The position numbers were made by a program, and so were the translations under genes. From Phytophthora colocasiae (taxonomy: Eukaryota > Oomycota > Peronosporomycetes > Peronosporales > Peronosporaceae), in contig JAGKQI010000066.1 in assembly GCA_018806915.1 (NCBI GenBank), positions 289,586 to 353,585 on the forward strand: 64,000 nucleotides of DNA, written 5' to 3'. This document shows, piece by piece, positions 53,701 through 64,000 of this stretch; position 1 is the stretch's first letter; each line of letters starts with the position of its first letter. Below the pieces are notes generated by a model that worked only from the letters and a program-made list of their open reading frames with translations, did not search any database and was not told where the DNA came from.

Positions 53701-55498
53701 GGAAGGCGGTCTGCTGTACTACAGCACGGGTCAGGATGACTCCACCACGAGTGGTGGTTCCTCACGATGAGGATCTGAAGTACCGTATCCTCTATGAGGC
53801 CCATGACACACCCACAGGCGGCCACCTCGGTCGCGAGAAGACGTACGGCTCGGTGAGCTCCATGTACTGGTGGCCGAAGATGTACAAGTGGGTCAGCACA
53901 TATGTGCGCACGTGCGAGACGTGTCAGCGGGTTAAACCCTCGCCGCATGCGGCTGCGCCTTTGGCGAGCTTACCTGTACCCTCTGGTGCTGGCAGTCCAT
54001 AAGTATGGACTTTAGGTTTGGCCTGCCGAAGGACTCGGCAGGCAACACGGGTGTGGTGGTCTTTGTTGACCGTCTGAGCAAGATGGCTCACCTAGCGGCT
54101 GTGCCGGACACCGTCGATGGCACTGGTACAGCGACGATCTTCATCGATCGGGTCTTCCGCCAGCATGGGCTGCCTGAGACCATTGTCTCGGATCGAGATC
54201 CCTGTTTCACGGGTCACTTCTGGACGTCCGTCTTCAAGGTGCTGGGCACTCGACTGGACATGTCCACGGCGGACCATCCGCAGACCGACGGTCAGACCGA
54301 ACGCGTGAACCGCGTCCTGAGGACATCCTCCGCAGCGTATGCGCTGAAACGCCGAAGCGTTGGATCGCTATGCTCCCTCTCGTTGAGTTCTCAATGAACA
54401 ATGCGGTGCATGCCTCGACAGACTTCACCCCGTTCTACGTGAACGGCCTTGCGCATCCGCGCGTCCTGCTCACTCCGCCACGCGGTGGCCTCGGGCTTAG
54501 TGGGGGTGAGGCTGTGCCATCGCTCGAATCCGATCTTGCTGATATCAGCCCTTCTGCTGTGCGTAAACAAGTCGATGACTTCCTCTCGGTGAGATTGAGC
54601 GTATTGCGCCGTGTACGTGACGCGATGGCTGAAAGCCAAGACGTTCAGAAGGAACAAGCTGATGCAAAAGGTAGAAGCAATGTATGGGAATTTAAGGTCG
54701 GTGACCAGGTTTTATTAAACGCTAAGAACCTACCTACACATGCAGTGTCAAGTGTCTTTAAGACGAAATTGCGTCCACCAGTTTCATCGGACCGTTTACG
54801 GTCGTGGCCAAGAAGGGCCTGGCATACACGCTTGATTTGCCAGCGGATGCGAACACACCCGGTGTTCTACGTCGGCTTGCTTAAGCCATATCGGGACCCC
54901 GCGGGGTGAGCGCGGAGGCGCTGCACCGACGACACGTGCCCAGGCTGCGTCATCTGCAGCAGTAACGCCACCTGACCCCGCAGCTCAGCGAGCTGAAGCT
55001 CCTGCTGATGCAGGCGAGCGGTCAGGGACTGAGGCCCTTCGAGCCAAGCCATTCGGCTCTCGATCTCCTCCATGTCGTGGGCGAGACGGGCATGCGAATG
55101 CCAAACACTCTCGACGTTCCCTTGAAGGGACTGAGTCTGACTCTGGAGAGTACCGATCGAGTGATCGAGTTGATACCAAGCGCGCTGCGACAAATAGCGC
55201 TCATCACACTCGTCGAGTATTGCGTTCCGCAGCGAATCGGCCTCCTCCGCCGTTGCTCGATGAGCAGGGGACTCCCCACTACCACGTGGAGCGCCTGATG
55301 GCGCGGCGTCGCCACCGTAGTCAAAACCAGTATCTGGTGAAGTGGCGTGGATATCCTCATTCCCAAAACTCGTGGGAGTTTGAAGGCCCCCTGAGGCAGG
55401 ACTGCCCTGACGTCGTGGACGCTTTTGATCGCGCAGATCGGGAGCGCCCGAAGGGCTCGAGGTCGACCACTCGGTCGACACCCGCTTCTCACCACTAG
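50739..55498 (+). pseudogene. pol: Element B copy 2 pol, frameshifted
   Basis: Same domain order as the intact copy. Breaks include 51366 (extra T), 51640, 51902, 52145, 52610 (CCC TAA where the first copy has CCC CAA), 52740, 52850, 53095, 53520, 53620, 53740, 53990, 54320, 54780 and 54905. Some substitutions also occur (for example a stop-creating change at 52613), so not all differences are length errors. Confidence 0.8.
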
Positions 55499-56760
55499 TG
55501 TGAGAAGCCACGGACTAGCAGCCGAGCTCAGGCTCTGGTCCGTGGCTGGCACAGCCAGCGAGTCTCCCTCGGAGACTGAAGGAGCATCCTGCGAAGCAGG
55601 GATAGTGGCCTGAGAGGCAGGAGCCACTGCCGTCGTGTGACGAGGAAAGCGGCCGGGCCGCACGCGTATCTTCGCGTACTGGAAGAGTAGACCTCGAGCG
55701 AGGCGGACGTCCACCTCAGCGCAGCTCTCCATGAGCCGATCGAACGACGCAAGCTTCCGTGAAGCCTCGGCCCAAGTGGCCACATGGATCATGTAGTCCC
55801 GGGTGTCTCTCCGGTTTGGAGAAGGAGTGGATAGCTGTCCTCATCTGAGGCACCGACTCCCGTCGTCGTTGCTTATCTAAGCGTTGCCGATACTCGGCGA
55901 GTGTGCACACCTGCGGGTCAGGAACGCTCATGGAGCCCCTGTCGCTGCTGGGTCTCAGCCACCGTACGTGGAGGATCGCCTATGGCGTAACCATGCAGGT
56001 TTGGCTGCGCCATCAACTGCTTCACCTGCTCGGCAGGGTCGCGAGGCTCGAAGCCGTAGTCGCGCCGCGACGAAGTCCCCACGATGTCCCGTTGGACCGG
56101 TCGACGTGACTCTGGAGCACCGCTCATGGAAGCCTCCCAGCCTCATCCAGAGGGTTGGTGATCGCGTTTTCGACTCCCTTGAGTGACTCTGGCTCATCGC
56201 GAGCAGGAAGCGGTGGTGCGTTGCGCAACGCGTTGAGCACGAGGCTCGAAGGTCCCTCCGGGAACGGATTGGGCTGCCGCAGCTGCCGAGGAATCGAATA
56301 CCGACGCGGATCGCGTGGAGAGCGCAGCTCAGTTCGGGTCGTCCGAGGGCTCGCAGGAGCAGGAGACGCATGGGCATCGCCCTGTTCGGACTCCTCGTAG
56401 TCCACTTCGACCTCGCCTTCCTCCGTAGGAGAGCGACGTGGGTCGCGCGTCGGCGACGCTGTCGTGTACTCGAAGGGTGAGCCACCGCTACCACTTGACG
56501 TCGGGCTGGCCTTGAACATCGCTCCGTAGCGAAGGCGAGACGCCGCGAAATACTCCGAAACGGAGAGCGTGAGAGGAGCCGAGGGCTCAGGACCGGAAAG
56601 CGCTGAGGCGCTGGGGCGTAGACGCCTGGTCACTGGACACCTCAGGAGCGGTTGGCCCGCTGGGGAGAATTGGAGAATGTGCTCGTTGAGCCAGCGCGCC
56701 CACGCACTCGTTGAGAGATTTCTTTTATCGGAAAGTTGCTGGAGTGACAGGCCTTGACAA
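54867..56760 (-). pseudogene. Element B copy 2 antisense frame
   Basis: Copy of 34384-36267 with several one- or two-base indels (near 55508, 55804, 55834, 55917 and 56139). The coiled-coil C-terminal part (55511-54867) remains open. Confidence 0.7.
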
Positions 56761-56814
56761 GGCAGTTATGTCTACAGTTGTAGATACTCCGTATCCACGG
56801 TTTGGTGGGGAGGG

Positions 56815-57224
56815 TGTAACGGGGTTACACGGCGCTGCGCGCCTTGGCTACAATAGGTGTGGTATACACCATCCAGGTCACAAGTCACAGATCCGTGTAC
56901 GACACATAGTGTTTCTCACACGTCACATATGTAGCCAGTTGCTGGCTGTTAGCTCAGAGCCACGCCTTGTATTTGATTAGATTTAGTATGTTAGATACTA
57001 AATCCGTTACATTCAGGATTAGGCAATAAAATAAATAAAAATCAGTTTGCATTTTACATAATTAGTGTTAGTTCCTTTATTATAGGGACACTGATTGTGA
57101 GAGTCCCGTATTTAGTGGACTACTTGGTTCTTGTATAGAACCGAAGGCTAGTGCCTTGCAAGCAGGACTCTACGAGTCAACCAAACTTCCTCTGTGCCGT
57201 GCACACCTACGCAGCCCCGCTGCA
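56815..57224 (+). repeat. Element B copy 2, 3' LTR
   Basis: 410 bp; same as the other B LTRs except for single-base changes near 56970-57025. Confidence 0.88.
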
Positions 57225-57229
57225 CCACT

Positions 57230-60200
57230 TATCACAGGCCTCCAATAGGTCTTCCACCCGATCGCACATTTGATCCCATGTTCCAGCCGTGATCAAGATA
57301 TCGTCGATGTATGATCTCCGTCCTAGAACCGACGGGGCGACCAGGATCCTCCGGGATCCCTGATTCAAACACATCTGCAGAGTCTTCCGTATTCCCTGAC
57401 TGGGAGATCTTCAAAAATCCATATAGGGCGTTGTCCACAAGACGTTGATAGATCTGAGGGCGTTCTTCAGCCCGAACGGCATGCGAGATTCCACTCGAAG
57501 AGGCCGAACGGGGTGATGAAAGCCTGAGATCGCGCGAGCTCGATCGGTCATTGATACGACTCCAGAATCCACTCGCCATGTCTAATAATCGAACAATACC
57601 ACAGAACCTTTAGTCGGCAGATCTTCTAGACAGGTCATTGATCAGAGGCATTGGGCAGATCATCAGCCTCGTGAGACCGTTCATTTCAGCCGATAATCGA
57701 TACATGTCGGATGTGTACGCCGTTCTTCTTGATGATCACCAACGATCGGAGACGCTCGCATGGCGATGTCGATGGCCGAATGATCTTGGCAGCTAGGAGT
57801 CCCTTTTGATAAGATCCGATACTTTCTCGCGGAACTGTGGGCGCCACCTTTCGGACTTCCGTTGTGCAATCGGCTTTGCATCACCTACGTCGATATCGCA
57901 TATAACAATCTCCTTGGCCAGCTGGAGTGAAGTGCGTTTCCTTTCCCGATCAGGAGATGTCGCTTCTTCCAAATAATCTGTCGAAGTTTCTCGATCTCCT
58001 CCTGGGGTAGCCGGATCCTGGTTTCCTACCTGCAGATCTTCAATCCGGACTTCTTCAGTGGTGGAGATCTGGATTTCTGGTACTACCGCGAGATTATCGA
58101 CTAGATCTTTCGGCCGAAAAATCGCCACTTTCGTGTAGGTGGGTCTGATCGGCGTTCTCGATCCCTTCAGTGTGAGATGTCGGATCGGGTTCGTTCGTTG
58201 ATGGATCAGGGAGCTCTATCGTCCCGGCCAAGTCAGGATCGGGGTGTCCTCAACCGTGGGGCCGGCGTTAAAGTGCCGGATTCATGGCGCTTGGTCTCGA
58301 TTTTAAAATCTGGTTTTTCTGCTTTTGTACCTCGATCTCTTCTTCTTCGGCATGTCCGATCTGTCCGATCTGGGGCCTGATCTGGCAAGCTTCTCATTCG
58401 TCTTCCAGTCTCACCGCCCCCAGCTTCGCCACTCGGGGCCTTGTCGGAATCCTGATCGTAATCGGTGTGGGGTATCCATGCGGATCCGGTTAGATCGATG
58501 AACGCGGGACCTTGACTTCGGCCGTGCATCGGTTGGTAATCGAGGTCTTAATGTCGATATTGGCGTAGGATCAGGATCGGTCTTGGTCGTTCCACCTCGG
58601 CGGAGTATGGATCGCGGTGGTAACGTAGGTCGGCCGTTCGACCGACGATGGAGGGGAATCTCTGGGCGGATTCCTGAGGTTCTGGTCTTGCAGTCCACAG
58701 TCGCTTCTAGAGCTTCAGGTTCTGCACACTCCATGAGGTAGCGCCGGGACCCGACTGACACAAACCCGGGGAATCGAGGCACTTTTTCCTGATCAAGTAC
58801 CATCTCCAACATGTAATCTGCACCCAATCGTAAAATCTTCTCGCTCAAATTCGTGATCACTTCAAGTACTCGAAGTTCGGCCGGGTCCATTTACCACGGT
58901 GGGTACCCATTGGTCGCCTCTGGTCACCCATACCTCCTGTTGCCGAGGTAATTTCACTCGATGCGGTCTCTTCAGATCCCCCTAACTGGGATATGTAGAT
59001 CTTCCTCCAATTTTGCACCGATCTTAGCTTTCTCCCTCGTATAACTCTCTTGCGACCACTAAGTGGGATCCCCACTTCACAGTTAGGCAAGCACATCGAT
59101 CCTCTTCTGCAAGATCCATCCGGACCCCAGCCGGGATCATGAAATCGACATACCCAGAATCGCATCTTGCTCCGGATAGATCCCTCGATCCAAATATCGA
59201 AAACGTAGACCAAGTATCCCGCAAGCGTGATCTTGACCTCGTCCTTCCCTCGGTGGTGTACACATTATCACTCGGGATCCCAACACACTCTCGTCTCTGA
59301 GCCTAGTGTCAAAGTGGCAACCCAACCTTGACGAGGCAAAGGCGGTATCCACGATGGATACCTTCGGCGCCAGTGGTCCAGGAGCAAGATCGCTCTTTTC
59401 ATGATTGATCTTGCTCTGAGATCTTGGCTTTGGCGGAACCATTTTCCTGGTGCGTGGTATTTCCTAATATCCCCTGGATTCTCCCTTTCCTTGAGATCCA
59501 GAGCCACTTCAGGGGCCCCAGATCGCAAGAATTATCGACCCGGGGAAGACTCATGTGATCTTAGCAGTACATACGAATGCAACTTGATACATAGTATTAC
59601 CGCGCAGATCCGAATTCTCCTGTCTTGATTCCTCCCTCTGATTTCTTGTTCACATATGCATAGATGCAGTACTTCAGAACGCTTCGGCCTCGTACCGAGT
59701 TTCCAAAACCGGCGAGCGTCCTAGTTTAACATCTTTTCCACCTTCTCGGGAACAACAATCCGGCATGTCGGGTCGGATTCGTACCACTTGCGAATCTGGT
59801 TGTACAAATTCTTCCATGGGGCATTCTCCAGCTTCATGGATCTCCCGCAACCACTATGGCATGTATATAAGCAGCGATCCAAGTTGTGGCCCCTCTTTCC
59901 GGCATTTGTCAGCAGGTTAAACGTCTCCAGCAGTCCAGATCCGTGTGCTTCCTGTATGATCCACAATGCGAACAGCGACCTCGATCGTGATCTGCTGATC
60001 CCTTGTGATCCGGATCCTGCCCCTCGATCTTGCGAAAGTTCGTGTGCGATCGCGGCTGCCTGTTGGTGGGGAGCGCTCCCCAGTACCGGGATCGGCTTGT
60101 CTTCTGACGCGGCCAGATATATCCTCCGGAGATCACCTTCAGAATCGGATCCGTCCGATCCGGATATTTCTTCCGTTTCCGGAGCTCGATCTTGGGTTTG

Positions 60201-62126
60201 ATCGCCCAGCACCACCGCTCGGGTGGGTGCTGCCGGGGCGCTGGCCGGTGCCTTTGTCTGTATTTCGATCCGAACGCAGATATTTACGCTGTTCGCTTTT
60301 CGCCCGTTCCCGGGCCTGGAAGTACTTCCTCCAGTTCACATCGACGTCGCTCAGCCGGAGTAGGGTCAGCCAGACTGTCACGCCAACTCCGGATCTCCCC
60401 AATGTCTCGATGTAGTGGTCTACATTGTTCCCGGCGGGCCTTGGGGTTCCCATCCTTGGATCTTTAGCCCTCTAGCATTACGTCAAAGCCGCCATGTTGA
60501 GCCGGTAGAGATAATCGAGGGAGGAGTTTCTTCCGATCGCTCTGGCAGGAGCGTGATAGTATTGCCACGCGACCGACATACCCAACTCCACAATATTGGG
60601 TCTGGAAACTGTCCAACAGATCCGCCCACTCTGGGTTTTCGTCGTTCGACTGAGCTGCCTGTACCAGTTCTTGCCGGTCCCACCATCAGATTCTGCAAAC
60701 GTGAGGCATTTCTCTTCTTCCTGTAGCCTGATCGCGCTGGAACGCTGACTTGACCTTACTGATCCAGGCCCGAGCGCATGACCTTCGTCCAGATCTTTAC
60801 CCGCAAAATCTTTCAGATTCGAGATCGTTAGAGATCCGGACCGCGTTGGATCATCGACGATCCTCCTTGACCGATCGCCGCGGGATGCGATCAGCGGCTC
60901 GGCTCGACATCTGTCCACCGGAACTTGGTAAGCCCAGATCGTCCGGATCGTATTCCCATGCATCCGGATCCGAGGCCGTGACGGACTCCATTTTCAACAT
61001 CCGAACTCCCCCTTTGATCGGCGATCGGGGTGTCGCGAGATCTCCGTTCTTTCAAGAAAACGATCCATCGCCATTTGAAAGTAGTCAGTCCAACTTGTTG
61101 CTCGATCCAGTGGAATTCTGAAGTCGTCGGCGCGGTCTGGTCCGGTCCGGATCCGGCGATTTTCTTGCTGATCGGGCATCTTGACCTCCAGCTTCGCAGT
61201 GTTTTCACCGATCGCGTATCCTGTTTCTTCATACGCGATTTCAGGAACTTGAGGCCGGAGGGCCCTAGCGACATGCGCTGCAGCCTTCTCGGCCATCTGG
61301 AGTCTGGTTCTGAGGTCGCTGACGCGTAGCATGACGACCCAGTCTGATAGCCTGGGTCGGGCGTCAGTGGGCGCTCGCCGACCAAGATCTTGAGGGAATC
61401 GAATAGATCATGGGTCGCAGATTGAATCGCTTGCAGTTCCAAGTCAAATAGAGAGTTTGGGCCGAACTCTCCAGCCACCAAACCAGCTTCTTGAAGCAGA
61501 TCAAGTAGGATCTTCACCGCGTTCAGGCGGTCAGAATTAGTCCGGGGCTTCGACACTGGGCCGGTGAGGTTACCGATCTGGCGGACTTGTATGATCGTAA
61601 GAACAGGGATCGTTAAGCAAGGTCTCGCTTAGCCTCTTCCTGTAGTAGGCCTGCTCGATCGCGTCCTTGGTGATCGTTGATCCCAACATCACATCTTCTG
61701 GCTCTAAGCCTGGAGCTTTCAATTTCGTCCGGGTGCTCTTGATCTTCTTTTCTTGGTCGATCTTTGAGGCAACAGTGGACTTGGTGAGCAGATTAGGCTC
61801 AGCTTTGCTGATTCCTTCTTTATCGCTTTCGTGTGCGGATCTCGATTCTCATCGAGATCCGGCAATGGCCCCTCGAAGGGGCCCTGGGAGGAATTCGAGG
61901 TTTTTCTTCGAGATCTGGATTGGTGATCCAGGTCTGCTTCGTGCCTGTCAGTAGAGATCCTCCTAGAACTCTGCTGGATCTGTGGATCTTTCCTGTTTTA
62001 AGCGATGCCTCCGTCGATCCAACCTTCGTAGGCAATTTCTTCCCTTGTTCTTCTTTAATCTTGACATCTTCTTTGGGACTCACGGTGATATCCGAAGTCA
62101 CTAGAAGATCCGGGCACGCGCACCAT
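57230..62126 (-). pseudogene. Element C unit 2 proximal pol and gag, heavily interrupted
   Basis: Copy of 36738-41436 with a net gain of about 198 bases in 4.7 kb. The gain is spread as 1-4 base insertions throughout, so no frame longer than about 220 codons survives. Protease, RT, zinc-knuckle and capsid blocks are all recognisable in pieces. The frameshift heptamer and TAG are present near 59728-59734. Confidence 0.8.
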
Positions 62127-63501
62127 TGTGGTGGAGCGGATCTGCCAAAATCTCGGTTAGGGCAGGTCCCGATCACCACTTGCGCCCAGACACCGACTAA
62201 CGGAGGGGGTCCTCTGATGATCCGTGATTCAGCTGTGTAGTATCCACCTTGTGTACCCGTCGGTAGTATGAGTTACGCTCTTCCAGGTGAACTTCTGAAG
62301 GTGTCTTGTAGGTCGGAAGAAGGTCTTGGGTGACGCGCAGGGGTTTGAGGCGGCGTGGAAGTTCTTCACTCCACCTCGGGGTACTTGATCCCGGTCGTAG
62401 GCGAGTTCTCGAGCCTTGATCCGGGTGCCTGGTTCTTGATCCAGGTCTTCCAATAGTCCAACGCGTTCGGGATTCAGTCCCTTCCTTTCTGCTGTTTTCC
62501 GCTTCCGATAGCGGGGGTCTTGAGGGGCGAGGATCTGACGGGATCCTTAGGCTAAACAACCAACCCCTTCCGATCCGATGTATGCACTTAAAGGATAGTT
62601 CACTAGATAGGCAAAGCTGGCCAATATATTATCCAGACTTAACCGCTATACCAGGTCACGTATCCTTACCTTCCTGACGCTTGTAGGGCCAATGGGAAGT
62701 TCCCGGTTCCAGGCGTAGCGAAGACACTTGAGTGGTTCTAGGCAAATCTGGAGTCTGTTTATGGTTATTTCAATGCCTACTAATCCCATCCTGATTTACT
62801 ATCCTACGATCACATGACACTGGCTACAGAGCTGATCCCTAGCTTGGTTCCCTAACCCTGATCGTGAGCCGATTCCGTACTTAACTGAAGCCGATCTCGC
62901 ACTTCAACCGAAGCTTGATCTCGTACTTAACCGAAGCTTGATCTCGCACTTAACCGGGACTTGATCTCGTACTTAATCGGGACTTGATCGCCGCCTGATC
63001 GGGACTTGATCGCCGTCTGATCCCGCTTGATAATCCTTCGGAGAGTCCGGATCACTCCACCAGAAGAGTCTGCGTCGCGCCTGGGGCTGAGCCTTGATCC
63101 AGAGCCGATCTCAGCTTAAACGGGAGAAGATCACCGCGGTGATCCTGCGTGATCCCGCTTCGTCGCCGCCCGGGGAAGTAGGATCATGCTGTTAGAGGCT
63201 TCGGGGCGCCAGGGTAAGCCGATCGTGCCCACTTGGGACCTGGTCATCGCTTGATCGCGCGAGAACATCCTTGATTTCCCCATTCTTCCTCCGGCAGGGT
63301 TCGGATCACCCACGAACACCGCTCCACTTGCTCCTCCGCCGGTGTCTCCGCTGCATCTTCCCCGGCGGGACCCATCGTACTCTTCGTTCGATTCGACCCA
63401 GATCTGGGGATCACAGGTCCCCCCTGTCGCTCGTTCCGACTCTATTCGGGTTCGTGGCTGATATCGCCTCTCCGGGAAAAATTCTCGTCCGCTTCACCAC
63501 A
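62127..63501 (-). repeat. Element C LTR, third copy (5' LTR of unit 2)
   Basis: 1375 bp with intact TGTGGTGGAGCGG and CCGCTTCACCACA ends. Several short indels relative to 41437-42802, fewer toward its right end. Confidence 0.85.
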
Positions 63502-64000
63502 CTACATTGGCCCTACAAGCGTCAGGGAGGTAAGGATACGTGACCTAGTATAACGGTTAAGTCTGGATAATATATTGGCCAGCTTTGCCCTATCTAGTGA
63601 ACTATCCTTTAAGTGCATACATCGGATCGGAAGGAATTGGTTGTTTAGCCCATGATCCCGTCGAATCTCGCCCCTCAAGACCTCCCCGCCATCGGAAGAG
63701 GAAAACAACAGAAAGGAAGGGACTGAATCCCGAACATTGGACTATTGGAAGACCTGGATCTACAACCAGGCACTCCTGACCAAGGCTCGAGAACTCGTCT
63801 ATGACCGGGAGTGAGTACACCGAGGTGGAGTGAAGAACTCCCACGCCGCCTCAAACTCCTGCGTGTCAACGCAAGACCTTCTTCCGACCTACAAGACACC
63901 TTCAGAAGTCACCTGGAAGAGCGTAAATCTCGCCTACCGACGGGTACACAAGGTGGATACTACACAGCCAAGATCACGGATCATCGGGGGACCCCTCCGT
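63502..64000 (+). repeat. Inverted fragment of the element C LTR
   Basis: Reverse complement of the LTR segment that corresponds to about 41510-42003. It abuts the end of the third LTR directly and starts in mid-LTR (CTACATTGGCCCTACAAGCG). It runs off the window. It is either an inverted second insertion or a misjoin. Confidence 0.82.

Larger units (their letters stand above)
49298..57224 (+). mobile_element. Element B copy 2, many small indels
   Basis: Same insertion point and target duplication (CCACT, 49293-49297 and 57225-57229) as the first copy, so it was duplicated along with C rather than inserted anew. LTRs are 49298-49712 and 56815-57224. Gag and pol are cut into short open pieces by single-base changes in length. 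Confidence 0.88.
42803..63501 (-). mobile_element. Element C unit 2: tandem copy of the C interior with nested B, plus LTR
   Basis: Repeats 22347-42802 in the same orientation and order, including element B at the same base. Segment lengths in unit 1 and unit 2 are: antisense and distal pol 6471 and 6495; element B 7915 and 7927; proximal pol and gag 4704 and 4902; LTR 1366 and 1375. Most of the excess is small insertions in the 57.2-62.1 kb part. It is either a recent tandem duplication with a poor consensus or a false duplication in the assembly. Confidence 0.8.

Overview
The window looks like a gene-dense-to-repeat-rich boundary in an oomycete genome, most likely Phytophthora or a close relative. 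The support is inference: short GT-AG introns of 67-82 bp, a membrane-anchored GH5-type gene, and Ty3/Gypsy elements with chromodomains and a second, archaeal-type RNase H. I cannot assign a species.

Left part (1-13 kb) is host sequence. It holds a GIY-YIG/T5orf172-like gene (684-1631, -), nucleoporin NUP58 (2326-4084, +, three exons), a broken GH5 glycoside hydrolase (4301-6014, -), a chorismate-lyase-like gene (7032-7758, +, two exons), mitochondrial ribosomal protein bL34 (7991-8567, -, three exons), a small tail-anchored membrane protein (9008-9490, -), glutaminyl-tRNA synthetase (9675-11680, -) and a U1A/U2B''-type spliceosomal protein (12007-12774, -, two exons). Single-base frame breaks in the tRNA synthetase, one of them in a C-run, suggest that this assembly carries uncorrected indels.

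Right part (13-64 kb) is a nest of LTR retrotransposons. Element C (minus strand, GATC-rich, 1.37-kb LTRs) spans 13008-42802. Its 3' LTR is split by element A (13225-21180, minus strand, 5-bp target duplication GGTTT). Its reverse transcriptase gene is split by element B (28818-36732, plus strand, target duplication CCACT). A second unit of about 20.7 kb (42803-63501) repeats the C interior, the same B insertion at the same base, and an LTR, so the arrangement is LTR-interior-LTR-interior-LTR. The window ends in an inverted LTR fragment (63502-64000). The last 4.9 kb of the second C interior is full of small insertions.

Three properties stand out. (1) All three elements have a candidate -1 programmed ribosomal frameshift signal at the gag-pol junction: A AAA AAC in A, G GGA AAC in B and G TTA AAC in C. 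Each is followed after 6-8 nt by a stem-loop that contains or follows the gag stop codon. (2) All three carry an extra reading frame on the opposite strand between integrase and the 3' LTR, with coiled-coil character. In B it overlaps the chromodomain-coding end of pol. (3) Elements A and B, LTRs included, are packed with short perfect inverted repeats, as if the whole genomic RNA were a string of hairpins. Element C lacks this but is about tenfold enriched in GATC in the stretches counted. Element C also shows a retrovirus-like arrangement: a native RNase H that has lost catalytic residues, followed by a second RNase H that keeps all of them.
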